Shown one piece after another: positions 1-7,474 of a stretch of DNA of 58,441 nt. The DNA is from JAZKHT01 sp040385245. GTDB lineage: Bacteria; Pseudomonadota; Alphaproteobacteria; Rhodobacterales; Rhodobacteraceae. The notes beneath the pieces were generated by a model. The model was not told the origin of the DNA, did no database searches, and worked only from the letters and a program-made list of their open reading frames with translations. A program made the translations under genes and the position numbers. The stretch is taken from the NCBI GenBank assembly GCA_040385245.1, contig JAZKHT010000014.1:1-58441 (forward strand), given 5' to 3'. Positions within the stretch are counted from its first letter, which is position 1; each line of letters opens with the position of its first letter.

Positions 1-29
1 TGCGAAATATCACGATTACGACAGCGAAA

Positions 30-380
30 TCAGCGACTTACTTGGAGAATGTGGGGTGAAACGGCGCTTGTGTTGGTGACGCCGCTTGCAACGGCACTCA
101 AACGCAAGACCAAATGCAGCGTGGCCTCCTTCTGGATGTTGTAATCCGAAATCGTTCTGCCATCTTCAAGCTGCTTGCCCGCATAGATAAGCCGCTGCTC
201 GTCAGGCGGAATACCTTCCTTGTCCTGAATCTTCTGTTTGACGTTGTCGATGCTGTCCGAAGGCTCCACTTCCAAAGTGATCGTTTTGCCCGTTAGCGTC
301 TTGACGAATATCTGCATGGCGTCTGCATTAGTAACGAGGGTAATCGAAAAGGCAGCACTGACGATGAATGTACGAAACAT
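30..380 (-). CDS. Exported ubiquitin-like protein without C-terminal Gly-Gly
   Basis: The 116-residue product has three parts. Residues 1-21 form a signal peptide (MFRT, hydrophobic core, ADA before the cut). Residues 22-94 are ubiquitin residues 1-73, beginning exactly with MQIFVKTLTGK. Residues 95-116 are an unrelated tail starting SAVASG. By eye I count seven differences from human ubiquitin over 73 positions (T22S, E24D, A28Q, Q40E, F45Y, L56I, S65A). All seven lysines and the Leu8/Ile44/Val70 patch are kept. Arg74-Gly75-Gly76, needed for conjugation, are missing. No E1, E2 or E3 gene is nearby. The gene is less GC-rich than most of the window, which fits transfer from a eukaryote. Bacteroides fragilis is known to have an exported ubiquitin that also lacks Gly-Gly, so the fold and export have a precedent; function here is inference. 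Confidence 0.93.
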   Translation of the reverse strand: MFRTFIVSAAFSITLVTNADAMQIFVKTLTGKTITLEVEPSDSIDNVKQKIQDKEGIPPDEQRLIYAGKQLEDGRTISDYNIQKEATLHLVLRLSAVASGVTNTSAVSPHILQVSR

Positions 381-899
381 TGGGCTGAAGCCTTGAATGA
401 GGGCATCTAGCCTCTAGACCAAGCTGTCCGCTGGGTCAAAGCACAAAACGGCTAAGTCATTTACCCAGTTTTCCTTTACTCGATTTAAACAGATACACTG
501 CTCTGCGGCTTCAGGCATGAACACACCAATCGCAAGCACAGTATCCAAAACGTCAGCCGAGTGGCAAAACTGTCGGGAGCGCTCGACGTCGGCTGTTTCG
601 CGGCACTAGCGCCCAGCCACGTTCGAACACCGGTCATGCACAAAGCCACATCCGCAACAGCGCTGAGAGGCTGAAGGCATTCCAACAACAGCTCGAGGGC
701 GATCTTTTCGGATCCGATCCGTGCAAGCGCGATCTATGAGAGTGACTTACGACAATTGCTTCTGGACCAGGTGCAACCGCATCAATATTTCGTCCAAATG
801 CGCCAGAACAGGTCCAAATGATACAAACGGCCATGCAATGATAAATTGTGAATTTCAGGTGACATCTCCATAGGGTATTGGTCCACTGGAGAATATAAA
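381..899. other. Intergenic region, no convincing gene
   Basis: These 519 bases separate two divergent genes, the ubiquitin-like gene and the outer-membrane protein gene. They are moderately AT-rich. Short open frames on the minus strand have no domain, no good ribosome site and irregular codon use. The right end carries a ribosome site (CTGGAGAA) seven bases before the ATG at 900. I see no tRNA, repeat or clear promoter pair. Confidence 0.5.
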
Positions 900-1697
900 A
901 TGCATCTATCAAGATCACCCCAAGCCTTATTGATTATTGGCCTCGCAACCATTAGCCCGATGGCTTCCGACGCTGGCAGCCTCGCTCTTGCCGAGGAAGA
1001 AGCAAAAGTCGTGTTTGAGCAGACTTTCGCACCGCGCAATGATGCATTCGCCGGCCTGTCGTTTTCGGTGGGTCTTTCATCGACTTCCAGCATGTACGAC
1101 ATAAACCTTGCTACAAGTGTCGGTCCATTTTCGAACGATTTGAACTTGCCTGATCTGGGCGGCAAAGGGATTGGACCAAGCATCGGCATTGGCTACGACT
1201 TTAGCGTCGGCGATCGGTTCGTCATTGGAGCGTTTTCTGATTTTACCGCTTCAAATTCAACCAACGACTACAGCGGATCGTCACGTATGGGCGATTATGA
1301 GACCAGCACAAACTATAATCTGACGCAGGACTACGCCGTCACTATGGGCGGTCGCGTTGGTATAGCGTCCTCCGCAGATACCCTCTTGTTCGGCGTCCTA
1401 GGCTACACCGCCGCTCGCTTCAGTGGGGATGCAGGGTACATGATTACGAATGGTCAGGAGGCGATGAGCGACTCAAGTGCTTACGAGTTCTTCAATCATG
1501 GGATAACACTGGGGCTCGGAATCGAGACGCGCGTTGCAGCGGCATCTTTTCTGCGTCTTGAGTTCCGGCAAACGAATTTCAAGCGCTATAACCTGTTTGA
1601 GCTTGGAGACTATGGAAATCCGGCCGCAGCGGGTATTAACGGCAATGCCGATCATAGTGCTAGGACTGTGACAGTCTCTTACGTCCATCGCTTCTGA
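900..1697 (+). CDS. Outer-membrane beta-barrel protein (Omp25/opacity-type)
   Basis: This 265-residue protein has a hydrophobic N-terminus that looks like a signal peptide (residues ~1-25) and then alternating amphipathic strands with Gly/aromatic turns, such as IGPSIGIGYDFSVGDRFVIGAFSDF. It ends in VSYVHRF, the terminal Phe typical of barrel proteins recognised by the BAM complex. Size and strand pattern match the Omp25/Omp31 opacity-porin class of alphaproteobacteria, which serve as surface barrel proteins. The ATG at 900 is chosen because of the CTGGAGAA ribosome site. It is divergent from the ubiquitin-like gene and closed by a hairpin 10 bases after the stop. Family assignment is by pattern rather than alignment. 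Confidence 0.8.
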   Translation: MHLSRSPQALLIIGLATISPMASDAGSLALAEEEAKVVFEQTFAPRNDAFAGLSFSVGLSSTSSMYDINLATSVGPFSNDLNLPDLGGKGIGPSIGIGYDFSVGDRFVIGAFSDFTASNSTNDYSGSSRMGDYETSTNYNLTQDYAVTMGGRVGIASSADTLLFGVLGYTAARFSGDAGYMITNGQEAMSDSSAYEFFNHGITLGLGIETRVAAASFLRLEFRQTNFKRYNLFELGDYGNPAAAGINGNADHSARTVTVSYVHRF

Positions 1698-1706
1698 AAT
1701 TAACTG

Positions 1707-1736
1707 CCAGAGCATCGAATTTATTCGATGCTCTGG
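1707..1736 (+). terminator. 13-bp perfect hairpin after the barrel gene
   Basis: Arms CCAGAGCATCGAA (1707-1719) and TTCGATGCTCTGG (1724-1736) pair perfectly around a TTTA loop, starting 10 bases after the barrel-gene stop. There is no long T-run, so it may be a weak intrinsic terminator or an mRNA-stabilising stem. Confidence 0.6.
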
Positions 1737-1741
1737 TCAGC

Positions 1742-1936
1742 GATGGTTCGCTCAGGCCAACCGTCCACGCCTGGGCCTTTCTGTTCTCCAGACGGTTCAC
1801 GGAGGCCCGCAATGGCGAATGGGATTTGCGGATTGATGGCGGCAATGGCTCTGGGTTGTTCCGGGTCACCGCGAACTACGCCGCCGATGGCGGTCCCGCG
1901 CGACCTGGGGTAGAAGTGTTGGGCATCCATTTGTAG
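1742..1936 (+). pseudogene. C-terminal remnant of an unidentified gene
   Basis: One frame runs open to a TAG at 1934-1936 and reads like real protein, including EARNGEWDLRIDGG followed by FRVTANYAADGGPARPGVE. It has high third-position GC, unlike the flanking bases. No start codon or ribosome site is visible upstream, and the frame begins right after the preceding hairpin, so it looks like the surviving 3' end of a truncated gene. I do not recognise the family. Confidence 0.3.
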
Positions 1937-1957
1937 CGTGCAGAAAAGGTGAGCAGC

Positions 1958-2551
1958 ATGCTTTGGGATATCCGGACGCGTATGAGGCCTGCCTTGTCGG
2001 TGATCGAACTGATCCCGAACATCCACCGCACCCCCGCCTTGGCCGCCTTGCGCCGGGCGGTGCTGCAAGGCCGGCCTGCCACGGTTCGACTATCCGGCGA
2101 AGACATCGAGCTGGCGTTCCACGACGCGCATGTGCAACTGACCTCGCCCATCGGGGCACGGGTCCTGCGGTCGCTTTATCATGCGGGTCATCTGAAGCTG
2201 AAGAAACCCCCCACCAAAACTCTGACGGCGCTGGACGCCTATATTGCGACCGAAGCTGCCTTCCGCAGCGAGGTGGCAAGGATCATCGCGGACGATGAAG
2301 CCAAGCGTCGGCGTCTGGCCGAAATCATCGCCAACCCCGCCGTCGCCCGCCAAGAAGAACTGACCCCTCACCTGATCGACAAGGTGATGTCGGCCCATCT
2401 GGGCCACACGGCAACTGGAACCTTGCAAATCGCCGGGATCGACTGCCACCGCAGCCGCAGCAGTGCTGGCACAGCCGGGAACGACCAGACCCGTGACGAA
2501 GACCGTTTCATTTGCTGGTGGGTGGGCGGGGAGAGACCGGCAGCAAGGTGA
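1958..2551 (+). CDS. Hypothetical protein, possibly truncated
   Basis: The reading frame encodes 197 residues from an ATG at 1958, preceded by AAAAGGTGAG, a usable ribosome site. The first ~150 residues have coding character: high third-position GC and an Ala/Arg/Leu-rich helical pattern (e.g. EAAFRSEVARIIADDEAKRRR). The last ~40 residues look less like protein and may be read-through after a truncation. No signal peptide, membrane segment or known domain is visible. It begins 21 bases after a decayed gene end on the same strand. I do not recognise it. Confidence 0.4.
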   Translation: MLWDIRTRMRPALSVIELIPNIHRTPALAALRRAVLQGRPATVRLSGEDIELAFHDAHVQLTSPIGARVLRSLYHAGHLKLKKPPTKTLTALDAYIATEAAFRSEVARIIADDEAKRRRLAEIIANPAVARQEELTPHLIDKVMSAHLGHTATGTLQIAGIDCHRSRSSAGTAGNDQTRDEDRFICWWVGGERPAAR

Positions 2552-2830
2552 TACTGACGTAGAAGGCCTGCCGATCAGAAGAGTATTTTTGAAAACCGGG
2601 CAGTCAGATGGGTCAGGTTGCCTTGATCATGGGCGAAAAGCGGCCCCTTGAAGAGAAACAGTGACTGACGGCTTGGAACCAAGACTGTCGCAAAGCGCGC
2701 GGGCGACTTTACCTAATATTCGGGCAGGCGACGTTCAGGCGTTGCAAATGCGGTTTTGTCAGCGATGTTTTCCACATTTAAATGAATTGGCACCCTGTCA
2801 CATTGGCGGGGGACCAATCAGTTCGTGAAA

Positions 2831-3508
2831 TCAGAAGCGCAGTTCGTAACTCACCGAGGCGGACTTTCGAGCGCCTGTGCCAAAGTCTTCGACCGAAGCT
2901 TCCACTGCAAGGCGGCGCCGATTGTCGCCGCTTTCACGATCAAGACCCACTGTGAGTGTCGTGCCACAGTGCGAGGTCCCAGCAATCGCACGGGTATCTT
3001 CGCAAAGAATACCGGGCTTGAAGCGGACTGACAAAGGATCGTCCTGAGTGCCGAAATTATAGACCATTTCCGTGGCAAATGTTGCGGTCCGGAGGGCAGT
3101 GGTCAGCCCGTCCCACGCAGCGCTTGTTGTGGATCCAGGAATTGCGCCTGACACAGTGACGGTGGAGGTCTTGCTCTGTGACCATTGGACCGCAACTTCG
3201 GGCCAAAACTCCCACCTACCTTTTTCGATTAGTCCGGACACGATCCAGCCCAGGTGCATTTCCGTGCTGTCATAATCACCGTCAACGGTGAGGTGGCCGT
3301 CGCCAAGATGCAGTTGGTTCCGTCCCGCCCCGACGGCGGCGTATGCCTCGGAAAAGATGTTCGTGACGAATTCACGCAGCGCATAGCCGCCAAACGTAAG
3401 TCCTCCAGAGGTCAGATCGCCGGAAGAACTAACGGCTTTTGGATGCAATGAACCATTTTTGCTATCGTTCTGAGGCTTAAGCGAAGTCCGCATAGGATTA
3501 GCGCACAT
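2831..3508 (-). CDS. Autotransporter-type outer-membrane barrel protein (probably partial)
   Basis: The 225-residue product reads as the C-terminal barrel of an autotransporter: long alternating strands with Trp/Tyr girdles (WEFWPEVAVQW, ATEMVYNF), loops rich in Gly/Ser/Asp, and a terminal VSYELRF ending in Phe. Complete autotransporters carry a signal peptide and a passenger domain. Here the N-terminus is only ~30 polar residues with neither, so the gene is probably a truncated 3' part or uses material lost upstream. Two cysteines in one loop (ILCEDTRA, TSHCGTT) could form a disulfide. The neighbourhood contains other gene fragments, which supports decay. Confidence 0.6.
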   Translation of the reverse strand: MCANPMRTSLKPQNDSKNGSLHPKAVSSSGDLTSGGLTFGGYALREFVTNIFSEAYAAVGAGRNQLHLGDGHLTVDGDYDSTEMHLGWIVSGLIEKGRWEFWPEVAVQWSQSKTSTVTVSGAIPGSTTSAAWDGLTTALRTATFATEMVYNFGTQDDPLSVRFKPGILCEDTRAIAGTSHCGTTLTVGLDRESGDNRRRLAVEASVEDFGTGARKSASVSYELRF

Positions 3509-3875
3509 ACCAAAGTCTTTGTGCAGCAGACCAATTATACTTGCTGCTATTACTCCGGCACGTCCGTCGCGGCATCAGGCCCGGCAATGACCTGCCTGTC
3601 CGGCAGAATGACGCACCGGGGACGTTTACCCAACCCGGTTGCGGCGTCGCCCAATTGCGCTCCCCGTTGTAAAGCTGGCGGACGAGCGTTGAGAAGAGGT
3701 CACGTCGCAGCGGAGGTGCGCAGAAAGACGAACTCTTCCTACCCGCCGGAAAGACAGTCCCCGGGTAAAAGAGACCTCAGATCGAATTATTCGTAGAAAA
3801 CCGGGAACCGATCACAAGCCCACACGTTGCATTCTTTAGGGTAGTTTTCTTAACATCATGCCGCAGGGGGCATAA
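3509..3875. other. Intergenic region, no convincing gene
   Basis: These 367 bases lie between the divergent barrel fragment and the sensor kinase. A short plus-strand frame (3521-3796) lacks a ribosome site, has poor codon use and no domain, so I do not call it. The right end holds the kinase ribosome site (AGGGGG at ~3865-3870). Confidence 0.5.
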
Positions 3876-5393
3876 GTGAAAATGCCTGACGGATATCAGG
3901 CCGACAAGTCGTTCACCGTCCCGAGCGACGGCGGGTTCCGAGCCCTTTATGAGTTCACTGATGCTATCTATCGGGCACGTTCTTTGGACGATATCTACGC
4001 AGCGGCGTTGGATACGATCACGCGGACTTTGGGCTGTGAACGGGCCTCGATCCTGCTGTTTGACGCTGATGGCACGATGCGATTTGTAGCGTGGCGCGGC
4101 CTTACCGACCGCTATCGACTCAAGCTTGAGGGGCATACGCCGTGGCGGCCTGGCGACATTGATCCTGCGCCGATCTTCGTCAGCAATATTCTTGATACCG
4201 ACGAACCGGACTGGATCAAGCAGGTGATTTCGGCCGAAGGCATCGTCAGCCTGGGGTTTATCCCACTGACGCTGGAAGGTCGGGTCATTGGCAAGTTCAT
4301 GACCTATTACGACCACCGACAGCCCTTCGGAGAGCACGGCAAACACCTTGCGATCACCATCGCCCGCCAGTTGGGTTTCAGCATCGGGCGGGCGCGGGCG
4401 GAAGCGTCTCGCGAGGCAGCGCTGGCCGACTTGCGAATGTCCGAAGCAAGGTTCCGGCTTATGTCGGAGCAGGCGCCTGTGATGATCTGGATGAGCGATC
4501 AACGCGGACACTGCCAGCACCTGAACAGGATGTCGCGAGCGTTTTGGGGTGTTGATGAGGGCAAGATCGACCAATTCGACTGGACAGCAACGATCCATGT
4601 TGAGGATATTGCAGATGTCATCGCGCAAATGGGGAGCGCGGTCGCTTCGCACCAGCCTGTTATGCTGCGCGGCAGATATCGTAACAGCCAAGGGGAATGG
4701 CGGACGCTTCAAACGGAAGCGCACCCACAATTTTCCGGGGACGGGATGTTCTTGGGAATGATCGGTGTCAACGTCGACGTAACCGAGCAGGAAAGCCTCG
4801 CAAAACAGCGGGAGCTGATGCTTGCCGAACTGAATCACCGGGTGAAGAATACGCTGGCAGTGGTTCAGGCGATTGCCCATCAGACTTTCAAGAACGAGCG
4901 TTCAAGCGCTGCTGTCGAGGCTTTCAATGGGCGGCTGGCGGTGCTTGCCAAAGCCCACAACATGCTTTCGCGGGTCAACTGGGAAAGTACGCCACTGCGG
5001 CAACTGGCGTCAGAAGTGCTGGCCAGCAGCCCAGAAAATTGTGATCGCGTCCTCGTAGAGGGTCCGCCAATTCAACTGCCCCCCAAGCAGGCCTTGGCTG
5101 TCGCCCTGGCGCTGCACGAACTGCAAACCAATGCTCTGAAATATGGGGCCCTTTCGGTCGACGGGGGATCTGTCTTCTTGCGCTGGCAAGCGGCGGCGGC
5201 AGCAGCTCGATTGGAAATCGTCTGGCAAGAAACCGGCGGACCACCTGTAAATAAGCCGATACGTCGCGGGTTCGGGACGATGATGATCGAGCACGGATTG
5301 GCTGCCGATCTGGAAGGGGCCGTCCATCTGGATTTCAAACCCGAAGGCTTGGTCTGCAGGATCGATGCCTCCTGCAACAATATCCTGCAATGA
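3876..5393 (+). CDS. GAF-PAS sensor histidine kinase, HWE family
   Basis: This 505-residue cytoplasmic kinase has a GAF domain (residues ~20-175), a PAS domain (~190-305, with QAPVMIWMSDQRG) and an HWE-type kinase core. The phospho-acceptor is His321 in ELNHRVKNTLAVVQAIAHQT. The catalytic part shows HELQTNALKYGALS and the late WQE and RRGFGTMMIEHGL motifs that define HWE kinases. There is no membrane segment, so it should sense an intracellular ligand or light/redox signal; no chromophore cysteine can be assigned by eye. The GTG at 3876 is chosen because AGGGGG lies six bases upstream; ATG 3882 is the alternative. Its stop overlaps the next gene by ATGA, so the downstream receiver is its probable partner. 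Confidence 0.92.
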   Translation: MKMPDGYQADKSFTVPSDGGFRALYEFTDAIYRARSLDDIYAAALDTITRTLGCERASILLFDADGTMRFVAWRGLTDRYRLKLEGHTPWRPGDIDPAPIFVSNILDTDEPDWIKQVISAEGIVSLGFIPLTLEGRVIGKFMTYYDHRQPFGEHGKHLAITIARQLGFSIGRARAEASREAALADLRMSEARFRLMSEQAPVMIWMSDQRGHCQHLNRMSRAFWGVDEGKIDQFDWTATIHVEDIADVIAQMGSAVASHQPVMLRGRYRNSQGEWRTLQTEAHPQFSGDGMFLGMIGVNVDVTEQESLAKQRELMLAELNHRVKNTLAVVQAIAHQTFKNERSSAAVEAFNGRLAVLAKAHNMLSRVNWESTPLRQLASEVLASSPENCDRVLVEGPPIQLPPKQALAVALALHELQTNALKYGALSVDGGSVFLRWQAAAAAARLEIVWQETGGPPVNKPIRRGFGTMMIEHGLAADLEGAVHLDFKPEGLVCRIDASCNNILQ

Positions 5394-5761
5394 GCGCGCT
5401 GGCTGGGAAGCGTATCCTCGTTATGGAGGACGAGTTCCTGATTTCGGCAATGCTCTGCGACATGCTGAGCGAGTCTGAGGCCACCGTGATTGGTCCAGCC
5501 GCACGTATCGACGTAGCTCTGCAACTGATTGAAAATCACGGGCTCGACGCCGCAATACTCGACATGAGCCTTAATGGGCAGTGGATCGATCCAGTGGCGG
5601 AAGCACTGCACAGGCGGGGAACGCCGTTTGTCTTCACGACAAGCTATGGGACGAACTCTCTCAGTCAAAAGTTCGGCGCCCGGACGCTCGAGAAGCCCTT
5701 CCTGTGGGAAGCCGTGGAAATGCAGCTCAGCTTGGCTATTCTGGATCAATCACATGCCTGA
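5390..5761 (+). CDS. Stand-alone response regulator receiver protein
   Basis: The 123-residue protein is a single receiver domain. It has an N-terminal acidic pocket (ILVMEDEFLI), phospho-acceptor Asp58 in AILDMSLNG, the switch Thr region (FTTSYG) and the conserved Lys in LEKPFLW. No output domain follows, so it probably passes phosphate on or acts by protein binding, as such receivers next to HWE kinases do. The start overlaps the kinase stop (ATGA, 5390-5393), implying translational coupling and one operon. The helix after the LDMSLNG motif is normal in length; nothing is missing. Confidence 0.9.
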   Translation: MSALAGKRILVMEDEFLISAMLCDMLSESEATVIGPAARIDVALQLIENHGLDAAILDMSLNGQWIDPVAEALHRRGTPFVFTTSYGTNSLSQKFGARTLEKPFLWEAVEMQLSLAILDQSHA

Positions 5762-6166
5762 CCGACGGCAGGATTAAATCCGCAAGGGCGATTTCCGCAT
5801 CCTACCTTTCCATTGCAACGATGGGCTTCTCGAATGGTCGGGACGCGCGCAAGAACCTGAAGGTGCGCAAGGTTGTGCGGTATGGCACGCTGCAAACGAA
5901 CTTGCACCCGATTGAGGTTTTGTTCCGGCAATCGCGGATCGGGGCCTACCACAAGCGACTCTGGCACTTCAGGGCGGCCCGCTCGATTCATGGCGGTTTT
6001 CCAGGTGACCGCCATGCCCACTTTAAGTTAGCTTAATTCATGCGGCATCTTGTTCCTGGCCTTGCCGCTGTCCCACTTCCACAAAGCAAAGTGGCGGTAC
6101 GCGGCTGCATCAACTGATTTGACACATAAGAATTTGGAAAAACAAGTTTAGCGGCGGGGGTTTGCC
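5762..6166. other. Intergenic region, no convincing gene
   Basis: About 405 bases with overlapping weak open frames on both strands but no domain, ribosome site or consistent codon bias. Part of 5820-6000 has mildly protein-like composition and could be a decayed gene. A promoter for the three-gene operon starting at 6167 is expected here but no clear -35/-10 pair was found. Confidence 0.45.
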
Positions 6167-7462
6167 ATGCCTATGACCTCGGAAGACATCGATGAGATGA
6201 TTGCCTTGATTGCGGTTGCGCGCAAAAGGCCCCTGAATTTTGGCCTGTGCATGGGGAAGAAGCCCGACAGCACTGTCTTTTTTCTGCACCGGATGAAAGC
6301 CGGCGAGGTTCTGGCTCGACAAGCGAAGAAAGAGGGTGACACCGCAAAGATTGCGGCCGGAACGGTCGAGGCACGGGGAAAGGTCCTGACCCTGACATGT
6401 ACCGACGACATCCCGCCAGGCATTGCCAAATCGCTCAAGCGTTTCTTGTCCAGCATCGACATGCCAATGAAGGTCATTGCCATAGACGCGATGGGTAACG
6501 TCGCAGAAGCAGAAGGTGAAGAGTCCGAAGAAGAGGATCAAGTACCTCAGAAATCAGCGGAGGCGTCACTCGATGCGCAGCCAGTGCCGGAAACAGACCG
6601 GTTGGCTGCGACTTGGGAGAAGGTCGCGCCGTCGATTTCCGCCATGGTGCAGACGGCTGTAAATGTCGGCGCGGACAAAGCGACACAGTTGGCCGCTGCC
6701 TGGGAAATGGCCCAGAAGGCAGCCGGACAGGGCAAATTCAACGATGCCTTGGCGGTAGCAGCCAAGATCCGCCCCCTTCTGCAAGGCATGGAAGCGACCC
6801 CAGTGCCAGCTTCCGCGGCACCTGGCGCAGAAAGCTCGGAGGCCAAAAGTTGGGTTTCACTTGAACCAACGCTTGCCCAACTCTTTGAGACGGCGATGAG
6901 ACTTAATCCAGAAAACCGAGCGAAGCTGACGGCGGCCTGGTCTATGGCCAGCGAGAAGGCTGAAGCGGGCGATTTTACTGCCGCCCTGCAGATCGCGGCC
7001 CGGCTCAAGCCGGCATTGGACCTTGTAATTCAAGGTGGCAGCACCGGCACGGCGCGCGAAATACCGAAAGATGTCGTTCCATTTCAGAAGTCGCGCGTGA
7101 TTTGGAGCACGACAAGGTCAGTGATGATGAAAGAGATGGCAAAGCTTGAATCCGCTATCCTGTCGGCATGTGCCGGGGATGCAGAACTCGCCCCGATTGC
7201 GACCGAGGTCACGTCGCTGCGTGCCCGCCTTGACGTTTTCGATACGCGGCTAGAGGACGTCTTGGACGAAATCACCAATACGCCCGAGGGCGCGGCACGA
7301 AGTGCGCTGAAGGTTCAGGCGCGGGGGGCGCTTGACGATTACGTCAAGGCGCTTGAGTCGGATTTCTTCCTCGATGTCGACGACGAGAACGGTTTTGTTC
7401 AGGTCGCCGTTGCCGCAAGCGCCCGCAAGGCGCTTGGCGCCATTTCCAAAGTCCTTAGCTGA
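6167..7462 (+). CDS. Helical-repeat protein, first gene of protease/CpXC operon
   Basis: The 431-residue protein is not a family I recognise. Residues ~1-110 form a compact alpha/beta domain (LNFGLCMGKKPDS, VEARGKVLTLTC). Residues 111-125 are an acidic linker (EAEGEESEEED). Two related helical repeats follow at ~150-205 and ~229-284, sharing the pattern W....P then L.AAW.MA...A..G.F..AL..AA...P.L. The C-terminal ~140 residues are helical. There is no signal peptide or membrane segment. The gene lies 12 bases before the 966-aa metallopeptidase gene, which carries similar helical stretches, so the products probably act together, perhaps as toxin and partner or chaperone. That role is inference. 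Confidence 0.8.
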   Translation: MPMTSEDIDEMIALIAVARKRPLNFGLCMGKKPDSTVFFLHRMKAGEVLARQAKKEGDTAKIAAGTVEARGKVLTLTCTDDIPPGIAKSLKRFLSSIDMPMKVIAIDAMGNVAEAEGEESEEEDQVPQKSAEASLDAQPVPETDRLAATWEKVAPSISAMVQTAVNVGADKATQLAAAWEMAQKAAGQGKFNDALAVAAKIRPLLQGMEATPVPASAAPGAESSEAKSWVSLEPTLAQLFETAMRLNPENRAKLTAAWSMASEKAEAGDFTAALQIAARLKPALDLVIQGGSTGTAREIPKDVVPFQKSRVIWSTTRSVMMKEMAKLESAILSACAGDAELAPIATEVTSLRARLDVFDTRLEDVLDEITNTPEGAARSALKVQARGALDDYVKALESDFFLDVDDENGFVQVAVAASARKALGAISKVLS

Positions 7463-7474
7463 CCGGAGACGACG

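Noticed and set aside
3521..3796. 91-codon plus-strand frame in the gap before the kinase
   Set aside because: No ribosome site, no domain, biased Arg/Ser/Pro composition.
3777..4880. 367-codon minus-strand open frame opposite the sensor kinase
   Set aside because: Antisense shadow; Arg/His/Pro-rich and without start signals.
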